Positions 35,944 to 44,310 of a DNA stretch of 64,000 nt are shown piece by piece. The stretch is taken from NCBI GenBank assembly GCA_913775715.1, contig CAJYMC010000008.1, forward strand, positions 62,001 to 126,000, given 5' to 3'. Positions within the stretch are counted from its first letter, which is position 1; each line of letters opens with the position of its first letter. Source of the stretch: an uncultured Exiguobacterium sp. (GTDB lineage: Bacteria > Bacillota > Bacilli > Exiguobacteriales > Exiguobacteriaceae). The notes below the pieces were generated by a model. The model saw only the letters and a program-made list of their open reading frames with translations. It was not told the origin of the DNA and searched no databases. The translations under genes and the position numbers were made by a program.

Positions 35944-35954
35944 GAAACAGCATT

Positions 35955-35987
35955 AAAAGACGATGGACTTCAAGTCCGTCGTCTTTT
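35955..35987 (+). terminator. Terminator after the CNNM gene
   Basis: AAAAGACG-AT-GGACTT pairs with AGTCC-GT-CGTCTTTT, then T residues. Confidence 0.85.
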
Positions 35988-36026
35988 TTATCTATCACAA
36001 AGAGTGAAGCGATGAACACTCCTTGT

Positions 36027-36051
36027 GTTTATCTCCGTCAGTGACGGGTAT
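36027..36051 (+). promoter_or_regulatory. Sigma-B type promoter of the ohr operon
   Basis: GTTTAT (36027-36032), 13 bases, GGGTAT (36046-36051): nearly the full sigma-B consensus, 60 bases before the ohr start. Confidence 0.82.
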
Positions 36052-36110
36052 TACTGTCTATGTGGCAAAAAAAGCATTTTTTAATTCAACAGGAAAAGGG
36101 GTTTTCTATC

Positions 36111-36545
36111 ATGTCAAACGTCATTCTTACTTCACGTGCATCTGCAGTCGGTGGTCGCGACGGGAAAGTCGCTTCAGACGATAACGTCATCAATCTTGAT
36201 TTAGTCATGCCAGGAACAAAAGGCAAAGAAGACATTCCGACATCAAACCCGGAACAGTTATTCGCAGCAGGATATGCCGCTTGTTTTGATGGTGCCTATA
36301 ATTTAATGGCGCGCCAAGCAAAAAAACGAGTCGAGACGCGGACGAATTCAGAAGTCAGCCTCTTACAAGACGAAGCGGATAATGGTGTGAAAATCGCGGC
36401 AAAACTTGTCGTCGAAGTCGTTGGCGTATCGCAAGAAGAAGCTGAAGACTTACTAGAGAAGACACACAATTTCTGCCCGTACTCGAAAGCGACACGTGGC
36501 AACATTGATGTCGATCTTTCTGTTAAAGTCGTCGATTCACTATAA
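36111..36545 (+). CDS. ohrB: Organic hydroperoxide resistance protein (Ohr/OsmC family)
   Basis: The protein has 144 residues. The two redox cysteines lie in GYAACFDGAYN and HNFCPYSKATRGN. Ohr reduces organic peroxides with dihydrolipoamide-linked electrons in the cytosol. The start at 36111 follows AAAAGGGG. The sigma-B promoter, and no visible OhrR-type operator, suggest the OhrB rather than OhrA role known in B. subtilis. It heads an operon with the small acidic gene and the PfpI-like gene. Confidence 0.92.
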   Translation: MSNVILTSRASAVGGRDGKVASDDNVINLDLVMPGTKGKEDIPTSNPEQLFAAGYAACFDGAYNLMARQAKKRVETRTNSEVSLLQDEADNGVKIAAKLVVEVVGVSQEEAEDLLEKTHNFCPYSKATRGNIDVDLSVKVVDSL

Positions 36546-36577
36546 GCATAATCGACGAATCATAAGGAGGGTTTTCG

Positions 36578-36751
36578 ATGGCACCGAAAGAAACCGATCG
36601 TCCAAATGAAGAGTTTGAAGATGAACGGGATCGTCTGTCGGATAAAGAACGAAAACTGGCAGAGGAGCAACAAAAGGAAATCCTAAAAGGAAAAGACGAA
36701 ATGCCAGATGATACGGTCTCTCCACGAGATCGCGGAGAAGATCCGATTTAA
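36578..36751 (+). CDS. Small charged protein, unknown (likely stress operon member)
   Basis: The protein has 57 residues, is extremely hydrophilic, and is rich in Glu, Asp, Lys and Arg, with a helical core DKERKLAEEQQKEILKGKDE and no cysteine. A consensus AAGGAGG precedes the ATG by seven bases. I do not recognise a family. It lies 32 bases after ohr and 26 before the PfpI-like gene with no hairpin between, so it should be transcribed from the sigma-B promoter. Confidence 0.75.
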   Translation: MAPKETDRPNEEFEDERDRLSDKERKLAEEQQKEILKGKDEMPDDTVSPRDRGEDPI

Positions 36752-36777
36752 ATCAAACAACTTGGGGGATGAATCAC

Positions 36778-37290
36778 ATGTCTAAAAAAGTAGCAGTCGT
36801 ACTAGCCGATCATTTTGAAGATGTAGAATTCACAGGACCAGTTGATGCATTAAAAGAAGCTGGACACGAGATCACTGTCATTGGTGCAAAAAAAGGTGCT
36901 GAACTCGTCGGAAAACAAGAAGAGGCAAAAGTAAATGTTGATCTCTCAATTGATGAGACTTCAGCAGCAGACTATGACGCTCTCCTGATTCCGGGTGGAT
37001 TTTCACCAGATTTACTACGAGAAGATGAGCGTTTTGTCTCATTCGTCGAAGAATTTGATATGTCGAAAAAACCAATTTTCTCGATCTGTCACGGACCTCA
37101 ACTGATGATTAACGCAAAAATCGTCAAAGGAAGAAAAATGACAGGTTATAAATCAATTCGAATTGATTTAGAAAATGCTGGTGTGGACTTTGCAGATGAA
37201 GAAGTCGTCGTTGACGATAATTTCGTCTCAAGTCGTCAACCAGATGATATTCCTGCATTCAATCGGGAAATCGTTGCAAAACTTGGCTAA
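36778..37290 (+). CDS. DJ-1/PfpI family protein (YfkM-like general stress protein)
   Basis: The protein has 170 residues of the class I glutamine amidotransferase-like fold. The nucleophile elbow FSICHGPQ holds the cysteine, and LLIPGGFSPD is the conserved strand. Relatives include YfkM (GSP18) of B. subtilis, a sigma-B regulon member, and YhbO-type stress proteins. A protease or deglycase role is disputed for the family. ATG 36778 has GGGGG nine bases upstream; ATG 36769 has none at a usable distance. Third gene of the ohr operon. Confidence 0.9.
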   Translation: MSKKVAVVLADHFEDVEFTGPVDALKEAGHEITVIGAKKGAELVGKQEEAKVNVDLSIDETSAADYDALLIPGGFSPDLLREDERFVSFVEEFDMSKKPIFSICHGPQLMINAKIVKGRKMTGYKSIRIDLENAGVDFADEEVVVDDNFVSSRQPDDIPAFNREIVAKLG

Positions 37291-37301
37291 TGGTATAGAA
37301 C

Positions 37302-37338
37302 AAAAATCAGCACTGCGATAACGCAGTGCTGATTTTTT
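37302..37338. terminator. Bidirectional terminator
   Basis: AAAAATCAGCACTGC and its complement, 15 bp, around GATAAC. Confidence 0.9.
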
Positions 37339-37749
37339 TTAGGGGTTCTCTGGATAATCACAGAGTTCCGTAATGACGCCGTGTGAATGCCTAGGATTCA
37401 TATAAATCAATCGTCGTCCGAACGGCGTCGTTCGATACGTATCTTCTAAAAATGTTAAGCCTTGTTGTTTTGCTTCGGCGATTGCTTGATCCAAATCCTC
37501 TACACGATAAGCAATGTGATGGACGCCTTTTCCACGTTGTTTTAAAAACCGTGCAATCGGACTATCCGGGCTCGTTGGTGTCAATAGTTCGATATGCGCA
37601 TCATCGAACTCGATGACGGCAATGTTGGAAGCGACACCAGGCGCGGGATTCGAGTACTCTCGCGTTAATGTCCCCCCAAGTATATTCGTATAAAATGAAA
37701 TGGCTTCTTGCATATCGCGAACGGCAATACCGGTATGATCTAGTTTCAT
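37339..37749 (-). CDS. VOC family protein, methylmalonyl-CoA epimerase-like
   Basis: The protein has 136 residues with two vicinal-oxygen-chelate repeats. Metal ligands appear as H5 in KLDHTGIAV, H77-type in GVHHIAYRV and the glutamates in HIELL and VITELC. The overall order resembles methylmalonyl-CoA epimerase, but no mutase is in the window, so a different substrate is possible. It starts with ATG after GGAGGG. Single gene convergent with the stress operon. Confidence 0.82.
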   Translation of the reverse strand: MKLDHTGIAVRDMQEAISFYTNILGGTLTREYSNPAPGVASNIAVIEFDDAHIELLTPTSPDSPIARFLKQRGKGVHHIAYRVEDLDQAIAEAKQQGLTFLEDTYRTTPFGRRLIYMNPRHSHGVITELCDYPENP

Positions 37750-38011
37750 TTGATATTTCCCTCCTATTCGCTTCAGTTTCCCAAAAATGAATCAAAGTTG
37801 CAATGCAAAGCTGTTTTCCATCATTTTCTATTACATAGAAGAAAAACGATTTATTTAAAATGAAATATCACTGAAATATTATGGAAGAGGAATGAATGCT
37901 ATAATCAAAAACGTTCCTATAAATAAGAAAAACTATTATAGAATTTAATTTTAACGTAACTGTTATTCCAAATAATGCATCGACATACTAGAGAAAAAGA
38001 GGGAATACTAC

Positions 38012-39445
38012 ATGAAAAAAACGTTCGCGTCGCTCATCGTTTCCGCACTGGTTCTTTCATCAGCACCTCATTTTGCAGCAGCTGACGATTTAAGTGAGCA
38101 GAAAGCCAAAAACGAACAACAGCAACAAGACAATGCTAAAAAACAAAAAAACTTAGAGTCTTCCGTTAATCAGGAGGGCCAAAAAATCTCTAAGACGCAA
38201 CAAGAAGTCAATCGATTAGACGAGGCCTTAAATGAAAAGATCTTTGCTGTCGAAACGAAAGATCGTCAAATCAAGGCGACGGAACGAGAAATCGTTCAAC
38301 TTGGAAAAGAAATCGACAAGTATAAAGCGAAATTGAAACGCCAAGAAAAATTACTCGGTGATCGTCTTCGTGTCATGCAAGAAAATGACGGAAATTCGAT
38401 CAAATGGGAAGAAGTCATCTTTGGGGCAAAAAACGTCGGTGACCTCGTTAGCCGTGTCATGGCTGGAAAATCGATTTCAAAACAAGATGATAAAATGATC
38501 ACGGATTATCAAAATACGCAAAAGAAATTAGCGAATGCACAACAAAAAGTGAAAGACAAGAAGGCACAATTGGTCGTTGAAAAGCAAGAATTGAAACGCC
38601 AACAAGCAGAACTTGAATCACAATTGAAAACGCGAAACAAACGTTTAAAAGAATTACGCAAGAAAAAAGAAAAATTCGAAACCCAATTAATGGATGCAAA
38701 AGAAGTCCAGCAAATTCTGATTGCTCAAGAAAAAGCGATTGCAGCTGAAAAGGCAGCACGTGAACGTGAAGCACGGATCGAAAAAGAGCGTCAAGCCCAA
38801 GCAGCACGTGAAGCGAAAGCGCGAGCGGAAGCTGAAGCGGCTCAAGCAGCGGCTCAAAAAGAAGCCGAACAACAAGCGGCTAAAGACGCAGCGGCTCAGC
38901 AGGCAGCACAAGAGAAGGCATCGCAAGCAACGAAATCTTCTGGTTCGACGAAACAATCGATTCCAAAAGCATCTACACCAGCTACCCCAGCACCGCCAGC
39001 TCCTGCGACACCTAAACCAGCGCCATCTTCAGGTGGTTTGTTCATTCATCCTACCGTTGGGGCTGTCACACAAGGATATGGCTCAGCAGGTGGAGAAAAC
39101 GGTTATACGTTCCATAACGGGATCGACTTCGGCGGTCCGGTTGGGACTCCAATTGTTGCAGCTGCCACAGGAACAGTTATTACAGCATCAAGTAGTGGTC
39201 CTTACGGAAATCACATCATGATTGCGCATCAATTAAATGGTAAGACATATACGACACTTTATGCACACATGAGCGCGCTCAATGCTCACGCGGGACAGCG
39301 TGTCAGCCAAGGTCAACAAATCGGTCTACGTGGAAGTACAGGAAATTCGACGGGTCCACACTTACACTTTGAAATTCACGTCGGTGGATATAGCTACAGT
39401 GCAACTGGTCCGGCTAACTCAGTAAACCCAATGACTATGTTTTAA
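38012..39445 (+). CDS. PcsB/CwlO-type coiled-coil M23 peptidoglycan endopeptidase, copy A
   Basis: The protein has 477 residues. A signal peptide (1-24, cleavage after AAA) precedes a long coiled coil (about 28-240) containing the PcsB/CwlO-like block LGDRLRVMQENDGNSIKWEE. A low-complexity Ala/Glu/Arg-rich and Pro-rich linker (about 240-340) and a LytM/M23 zinc peptidase (about 345-477) follow, with HNGIDFGGP, YAHMS and HLHFEIH. It would cut peptidoglycan cross-links and, by analogy with CwlO and PcsB, be activated by FtsEX. The next gene is a tandem paralogue. A terminator separates them. Confidence 0.9.
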   Translation: MKKTFASLIVSALVLSSAPHFAAADDLSEQKAKNEQQQQDNAKKQKNLESSVNQEGQKISKTQQEVNRLDEALNEKIFAVETKDRQIKATEREIVQLGKEIDKYKAKLKRQEKLLGDRLRVMQENDGNSIKWEEVIFGAKNVGDLVSRVMAGKSISKQDDKMITDYQNTQKKLANAQQKVKDKKAQLVVEKQELKRQQAELESQLKTRNKRLKELRKKKEKFETQLMDAKEVQQILIAQEKAIAAEKAAREREARIEKERQAQAAREAKARAEAEAAQAAAQKEAEQQAAKDAAAQQAAQEKASQATKSSGSTKQSIPKASTPATPAPPAPATPKPAPSSGGLFIHPTVGAVTQGYGSAGGENGYTFHNGIDFGGPVGTPIVAAATGTVITASSSGPYGNHIMIAHQLNGKTYTTLYAHMSALNAHAGQRVSQGQQIGLRGSTGNSTGPHLHFEIHVGGYSYSATGPANSVNPMTMF

Positions 39446-39452
39446 ATAGTGA

Positions 39453-39485
39453 AGAATCGTTGCTCGTGCAACGATTCTTTTTTTA
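39453..39485 (+). terminator. Terminator after M23 copy A
   Basis: AAGAATCGTTGC-TCGT-GCAACGATTCTT, then T residues. Confidence 0.9.
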
Positions 39486-39645
39486 TATTTGATAAGAAAA
39501 ATATATATTACAAAAAAACGTTTTCACTTGAAATGTAAATGAAATTTTTTTGAAACGATTAGGGTGCTATAATCTATTTCAGATATGAGAGAAACTTGAA
39601 TACTATAATAAAAAAATGAAAATACATAAGTGAGGAAAACGATAT

Positions 39646-40911
39646 ATGCTAAAAAAACTAATTTCTACCATTGTTTTAGGAGCATTACTGATAACAGGAA
39701 CACAACCAATTGCGGCAGCGACGATCAAAGAAAAAAAGGCTGAAAATGCTGCAGAACAACGTAAATTAGAAAAAGCAATTAAAAAACAAGAGTCGAAAAT
39801 TTCGAAAGAACAACGTCAGATCAACCGAATTGATGCAGCAATCAACGAAAAGATTTTTCAGGTTTCTGAAAAAAATAAACAAATTGAGAAGTTGAATTTG
39901 CGAATCGATGAATTAAAAGCAGACATCGTTCGCTATGAAGAGATGTTGAAAAAACAAGAAGAACTATTAGGCGATCGTCTACGTGTCTTCCAAGAAAACG
40001 ACGGGAATTCAATCAAATGGGAAGAAGTCATTTTTGGATCTAAAGATTTAGGTGATTTATTTAGTCGTGTCATGGCAGGGAAAAAAATCGCGGAGCAAGA
40101 TGATAAAATGATCTCAGATTACATCGCGACACAACAAAAACTAGCAGAAGCAAAGCAAGCGCTCGTTGAAAAAAAGACGGAGCAGGTCGAAGAGAAGAAA
40201 ACATTAATTGAACAGAAAAAAGCGTTGAAAGAACAGATGAAAAAACGGAGTGCTACACTTAAAAAATTACGAAAAGGCAAGACGAAGTTCACGACAGAAC
40301 TATTGGATGCAAAAGAACTTCAAGCGACGCTAGAAGCTCAAGAACGTGCGATTGCTGCAGCAAAAGCGGCAGCTAAAGCAGCGGCTGAAAAAGCAGCAGC
40401 TGAGAAAGCGGCAGCTGAAAAAGCAGCTCAAGCAGCCAAACAAGCAAATAAGAATACAAAATCAACAGGTTCAAGTTCAACACCAATCAGTTCGGGAGGT
40501 GGTCAATTCGTTCGACCATCTTCAGGATCTGTATCACAAGGATTTGGCCCAGCTAGCGGAGCAAACGGCTATACATTCCACAATGGTGTTGATTTCAAGG
40601 GTGCGGTCGGATCGCCGATCGTTGCAGCAGCAGCCGGAACGGTCATTACAGCATCGGGTGGTGGACCTTACGGAAACCACGTTATGATTTCGCATTTCTT
40701 GGATGGAAAAGTCTATACGACGGTTTATGCTCATATGAGCTCATTATCTGTTCATGCAGGACAAACGGTCTCTCAAGGTCAGCAAGTCGGAACACTGGGT
40801 AGTACAGGAAATTCAACAGGACCACACTTGCATTTCGAACTACATGTCGGAGGCTATCAATATAGTGCTTCTTCTCCTCTGAATGCAGTGAATCCATTGG
40901 CATATCTGTAA
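39646..40911 (+). CDS. PcsB/CwlO-type coiled-coil M23 peptidoglycan endopeptidase, copy B
   Basis: The protein has 421 residues with the same architecture as the preceding gene: signal peptide (1-25), coiled coil (about 28-225) with LGDRLRVFQENDGNSIKWEE, then a linker and M23 domain (about 292-421) with HNGVDFKGA, YAHMS and HLHFELH. The linker is shorter and contains an AEKAA repeat (about 245-262) in place of the Arg/Glu-rich and Pro-rich stretch of copy A. It arose by tandem duplication. Its own promoter region and terminator suggest separate regulation. Confidence 0.9.
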   Translation: MLKKLISTIVLGALLITGTQPIAAATIKEKKAENAAEQRKLEKAIKKQESKISKEQRQINRIDAAINEKIFQVSEKNKQIEKLNLRIDELKADIVRYEEMLKKQEELLGDRLRVFQENDGNSIKWEEVIFGSKDLGDLFSRVMAGKKIAEQDDKMISDYIATQQKLAEAKQALVEKKTEQVEEKKTLIEQKKALKEQMKKRSATLKKLRKGKTKFTTELLDAKELQATLEAQERAIAAAKAAAKAAAEKAAAEKAAAEKAAQAAKQANKNTKSTGSSSTPISSGGGQFVRPSSGSVSQGFGPASGANGYTFHNGVDFKGAVGSPIVAAAAGTVITASGGGPYGNHVMISHFLDGKVYTTVYAHMSSLSVHAGQTVSQGQQVGTLGSTGNSTGPHLHFELHVGGYQYSASSPLNAVNPLAYL

Positions 40912-40913
40912 TC

Positions 40914-40941
40914 AAAAAACGAGCTTCGGCTCGTTTTTTTT
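40914..40941 (+). terminator. Terminator after M23 copy B
   Basis: AAAAAACGAGC-TTCG-GCTCGTTTTTTTT. Confidence 0.92.
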
Positions 40942-40981
40942 TCTTCTCTATGCTACAGTTAAGGCGAAACGAATACTTGAG

Positions 40982-41075
40982 CAACTAGGGGAGCTGGAGG
41001 AATCCGGCTGAGAGGAAAACCAATCTGTTTTCGACCCTATTACCTGAACTGGATAATACCAGCGTAGGAAAGTTG
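40982..41075 (+). promoter_or_regulatory. TPP riboswitch (THI element)
   Basis: P1 arms CAACT and AGTTG enclose the conserved GGGGAGC, the CTGAGA core (GGCTGAGAGGAAAA), ACCCTATTACCTGAAC-type core (here GACCC then CCTGAACTGGATAATACC) and AGCGTAGGAAAG. Thiamine pyrophosphate binding should turn off the thiDME operon through the terminator at 41117. Confidence 0.95.
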
Positions 41076-41116
41076 AGCCGAACGGATACCGGAATGCGTG
41101 TATAATGCTTTCGTAT

Positions 41117-41154
41117 AGCGTCGACTGCTTTTTTACAGCGGTCGACGCTTTTTT
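41117..41154 (+). terminator. Riboswitch-controlled terminator
   Basis: AGCGTCGACTGC pairs with GCGGTCGACGCT followed by TTTTTT, between the TPP aptamer and thiD. Confidence 0.88.
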
Positions 41155-41201
41155 GTCGGTCACGACTCCCTGCTATTGCTCGATGGGAAGGTGAAAAGAA
41201 C

Positions 41202-42005
41202 ATGAAACACGTACTGACGATTGCGGGATCCGACTCCGGTGGTGGAGCTGGGATTCAAGCGGATTTAAAAACATTTTCGGCTTTAGGCGTTTATGGAATG
41301 AGCGTCCTGACAGCCGTCACGGCGCAAAATACGCTGGGTGTTCAAGCGGTGGAAGAGTTATCCCCAGAAATCGTAGATGCCCAGTTAATGTCGATTTTTT
41401 CAGATATTCGTGTCGATGCAATCAAAATAGGAATGGTCTCGAATGCGCAGACGATTCGTGTCATTGCTACACATCTCCGTAAACAGACAGTTCCGGTCAT
41501 ATTAGATCCCGTCATGGTCGCTAAAGGCGGTCATGCCCTATTGCGAACGGAAGCTGAACAAGCATTGATTTCAGAACTTCTACCGCTCGCGACACTCGTC
41601 ACGCCGAATTTACCGGAAGCGGAGCGGTTAACAGGACGATCGGTCACCAATCTAGAGGAAATGCGATTGGCGATGCATCAATTGGCTACACAGACAGGGG
41701 CAGTATTACTAAAAGGCGGACATCTCTCAGGAGCTGCGACGGATTTGTTGTTTGATGGGGAAGTGGAACACCGCTTCACATCGGAACGATTAGACAACCA
41801 TCATACTCATGGAACTGGTTGTACCTTATCTGCGGCGATTGCTTCGCGGATGGCGCTTGGAGAAGATTTAACAAATAGTGTACGACAGGCAAAGAGCTAT
41901 GTCACAGAGGCAATTCGTCATGGATTTGCCCTCGGACAAGGTATTGGACCGACACATCATTTTCATTCACTTTGGAGGGATTCACATGTTTACGACCATT
42001 CTTGA
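41202..42005 (+). CDS. thiD: Hydroxymethylpyrimidine/phosphomethylpyrimidine kinase
   Basis: The protein has 267 residues of the ribokinase-like ThiD fold, phosphorylating HMP to HMP-P and then HMP-PP in thiamine synthesis or salvage. The N-terminal IAGSDSGGGAGIQADLKTF and the anion-hole motif HGTGCTLSAAIAS are diagnostic. It is the first gene of the TPP-riboswitch operon and overlaps thiM by 20 bases. The ATG follows GGAAGG. Confidence 0.96.
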   Translation: MKHVLTIAGSDSGGGAGIQADLKTFSALGVYGMSVLTAVTAQNTLGVQAVEELSPEIVDAQLMSIFSDIRVDAIKIGMVSNAQTIRVIATHLRKQTVPVILDPVMVAKGGHALLRTEAEQALISELLPLATLVTPNLPEAERLTGRSVTNLEEMRLAMHQLATQTGAVLLKGGHLSGAATDLLFDGEVEHRFTSERLDNHHTHGTGCTLSAAIASRMALGEDLTNSVRQAKSYVTEAIRHGFALGQGIGPTHHFHSLWRDSHVYDHS

Positions 42006-42753
42006 ACACAAACCACTCATTCACCATTTGACGAATACAGTCACGATTAATGATTGCGCGAATGTCACACTCGCTGTTGGCGCATCACCCGTCATGGCGG
42101 AAGATATTCGTGAAGTGGAAGAGATGGTTCGTCTCGCACAAGCTCTTGTCTTGAACATCGGTACGATCGATGCAGACATGCAAGCAGCTCAACGACTTGC
42201 GGCACGCGAAGCGGGTCGCTTGAATGTTCCGATCGTTCTTGACCCTGTTGGAGCGGGAGCAACATCATTGCGTACATCCTTTTCAAAAGAATTGAGTGAA
42301 CTCGGATGTACGGTCATTAAAGGAAACGCTTCAGAAATCAAGACATTGCTTGGGGAGAATGGACGAACAAAAGGAGTCGATGCTGCAGGAGATGCAATCA
42401 TGGATCGAGAGACCATTCGTGCATTCGCTCGCAAAAAAAAGTCCGTTATTGTCGTTACAGGTCCAATCGACTACATCACGGATGGGATGCGCGAAGTGGA
42501 ACTCCATGTAGGAACGCCGCGTCTCGGAGACGTCACAGGTACGGGTTGCATGACGGCCTCTTTGATTGCGAGTTTTCTCGGTGCCGGATATTCTGCATTT
42601 GAGGCGGCAGTCCACGGAACATTCATCATGGGCAGAGCGGGAGAACAGGCAGCATCAGAAAATGGTCTAGGTGATTTCAAACGAGAGTTGTTCAATGCGA
42701 TCAGCCTGATGACAGAGCAAGACCTGACGGAGGCGAAAGCACATGTCAATTGA
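41986..42753 (+). CDS. thiM: Hydroxyethylthiazole kinase
   Basis: The protein has 255 residues and phosphorylates the thiazole alcohol for salvage. Motifs include HHLTNTVTINDCANVTLAVG, DPVGAGAT and GDVTGTGCMT, with the catalytic cysteine of the GTGC loop. The start at 41986 follows GGAGG inside the thiD coding end; the longer frame from 41878 is a shadow of thiD. It overlaps thiE by 11 bases. Confidence 0.96.
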   Translation: MFTTILEHKPLIHHLTNTVTINDCANVTLAVGASPVMAEDIREVEEMVRLAQALVLNIGTIDADMQAAQRLAAREAGRLNVPIVLDPVGAGATSLRTSFSKELSELGCTVIKGNASEIKTLLGENGRTKGVDAAGDAIMDRETIRAFARKKKSVIVVTGPIDYITDGMREVELHVGTPRLGDVTGTGCMTASLIASFLGAGYSAFEAAVHGTFIMGRAGEQAASENGLGDFKRELFNAISLMTEQDLTEAKAHVN

Positions 42754-43381
42754 TTATTCCATTTATGCAGTGACGGATCGTCGTTACCATCCGGGAGTTG
42801 CGATAGAAACGGTCGTTGAAGAAGCCATTTTAGGTGGTGCGACGGTTATTCAGCTACGGGAAAAAACCGCACAAGGAAAGGAATTCTTCGATCAAGCAAT
42901 TCGATTGAGAACGATTACGGATCGCTACGACATCCCTTTAATCATCAATGACCGGATCGATATCGCTTTACTCGTGGGAGCTGGTTTGCATATTGGACAA
43001 GAAGACATTCCCCTAACCGCAGCGCGACGCCTCTTACCGGATGCTGTGATCGGCGTATCAGTAGCCACTGTTGCACAAGCGATTGAAGCAGAACAAGACG
43101 GAGCCTCCTATTTAGGTGTGGGTTCTTTATTTGCGACATCATCGAAAGCAGATGCTGACTCGATGTCACACGCGATGCTTCAATCGATTCGCGAAGCTGT
43201 TCGTTTACCGTTGATCGGTATTGGAGGAATTACAGCAACGAATGTCTCTTCTCTGCCCATCCCACTTGAAGGGTATGCTGTCATTTCGGATATTTTTGCT
43301 AAAGAAGATCGACAACTCGCTGCAGAGCGAATGATAGAAGCCGTGCGAGAGTGGCATCAATCTCTTCAGAACAGGGTATAA
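42743..43381 (+). CDS. thiE: Thiamine-phosphate synthase
   Basis: The protein has 212 residues with a TIM barrel, joining HMP-PP and thiazole phosphate to thiamine phosphate. The motifs YAVTDRRYHPG, IQLREK, IINDRIDIALLVGAGLHIGQED and the C-terminal GIGGIT are present. It completes the thiDME salvage set; no thiC, thiG or tenA gene lies in this window. Its ATG lies inside the end of thiM. Confidence 0.96.
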   Translation: MSIDYSIYAVTDRRYHPGVAIETVVEEAILGGATVIQLREKTAQGKEFFDQAIRLRTITDRYDIPLIINDRIDIALLVGAGLHIGQEDIPLTAARRLLPDAVIGVSVATVAQAIEAEQDGASYLGVGSLFATSSKADADSMSHAMLQSIREAVRLPLIGIGGITATNVSSLPIPLEGYAVISDIFAKEDRQLAAERMIEAVREWHQSLQNRV

Positions 43382-43401
43382 TTCGTTCAGAGGTGATTGT
43401 A

Positions 43402-43836
43402 TTGAAATGGCAGAAGATCCGTTTTCGGGGCTACTGGATCCGGTATCGATTGGAACCACAAATCATTCGGGTTGATAATCAGGGAATCTACCATTTAGGT
43501 AAAGTTTTATTTCCGCGTCCTAATCGTATATCTTATGAAATGGCTCTTTTGTTGAAAGAGAAGTACGAGCGACGCTATAAGCGTCCACTGTATATCAAGA
43601 CGAGTTCGATCGCTACAGAAATCTGGGGACATACTCATTTAGATATTTACTATCGGTTACTTCTTCGTCTCCCGATTCCTGCTCGATTACGCAAGCGGTA
43701 TAGGAATCGATTAGAAAGTACGAAGATTATCGATATTGGTGTACGTGCAGTCGACCAAAATCGAATCGTCTGGGATATCGGTGATTATATCGGAGGATGG
43801 TTCGTATTTTGGCTCATTCGTAGACGAATGCGCTGA
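43402..43836 (+). CDS. Basic hypothetical protein downstream of thiE
   Basis: The protein has 144 residues and is strongly basic, with clusters such as KEKYERRYKR and ARLRKRYRNR, and one hydrophobic stretch near the C-terminus (GGWFVFWLIRRRMR) that may touch the membrane. I do not recognise the family. The TTG start at 43402 follows AGAGGTG with seven-base spacing, 20 bases after the thiE stop. It may be co-transcribed with the thiamine operon, but nothing in it suggests thiamine metabolism. Confidence 0.6.
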   Translation: MKWQKIRFRGYWIRYRLEPQIIRVDNQGIYHLGKVLFPRPNRISYEMALLLKEKYERRYKRPLYIKTSSIATEIWGHTHLDIYYRLLLRLPIPARLRKRYRNRLESTKIIDIGVRAVDQNRIVWDIGDYIGGWFVFWLIRRRMR

Positions 43837-43891
43837 ACTTGCATTGTCTTGTTTCTCATGGTGCAATATACATAGAAACGAGGTGACGGAC

Positions 43892-44269
43892 ATGAACATT
43901 CCCCGTTGTGAAACGATTGCGATTGACGAACATCGTGCGTCTGAGATTGGACAAGTCGTTGATACGATTCCGACGTTTGAAATTGGAAAACTATTTAAGA
44001 TTCTTTCGGACGCGACACGATTACGTATCGTTTATGCACTGACGATCGAAGAAGAGCTATGCGTCTGTGATGTCTCGGCCTCTGTCGACTGTTCAATCGC
44101 AACAGCCTCACATCATCTTCGATCTTTGTTGAAACACGGACTTGTCAAATTCCGTAAAGATGGAAAAGTCGTGTATTATTCTTTAGACGATCATCACGTG
44201 TCGTCACTAGTTCACATGGCAATGGAACATGTGCAAGAAGGAAAGCACTATTTGAATGAATCAGAATAA
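43892..44269 (+). CDS. cadC: ArsR/SmtB family metal-sensing repressor, CadC type
   Basis: The protein has 125 residues and a winged helix-turn-helix. Metal-site residues of CadC are present: an N-terminal cysteine (C6), the pair in ELCVCDVS, and the C-terminal acidic/histidine set DDHHVSSLVHMAMEHVQE. This would sense Cd, Pb or Zn and derepress a P-type ATPase gene. No cadA or other metal exporter is adjacent, so the regulator is an orphan here. The start at 43892 follows GAGGTGA; the longer frame is a shadow of the preceding gene. Confidence 0.9.
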   Translation: MNIPRCETIAIDEHRASEIGQVVDTIPTFEIGKLFKILSDATRLRIVYALTIEEELCVCDVSASVDCSIATASHHLRSLLKHGLVKFRKDGKVVYYSLDDHHVSSLVHMAMEHVQEGKHYLNESE

Positions 44270-44310
44270 GCAAAAAACGCAGCTAAAGCTGCGTTTTTTG
44301 CTTATTCTGA
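44261..44310. terminator. 50-bp perfect palindrome: bidirectional terminator using both genes' last codons
   Basis: Arms of 23 bases (44261-44283 and 44288-44310) are exactly complementary around TAAA. Both convergent genes end in TCA-GAA-TAA (Ser-Glu-stop) inside the arms. Confidence 0.9.

Noticed and set aside
38687..39221. Long alternative-frame reading frames inside the M23 gene linker
   Set aside because: They are a by-product of the Ala/Lys/Gln-rich repeats and lack ribosome sites; the M23 frame is supported by homology.
41101..41106. A second promoter (TATAAT) between the TPP aptamer and its terminator
   Set aside because: There is no -35 at usable distance; TTGAGC is 22 bases away, and the position inside the expression platform makes chance likely.
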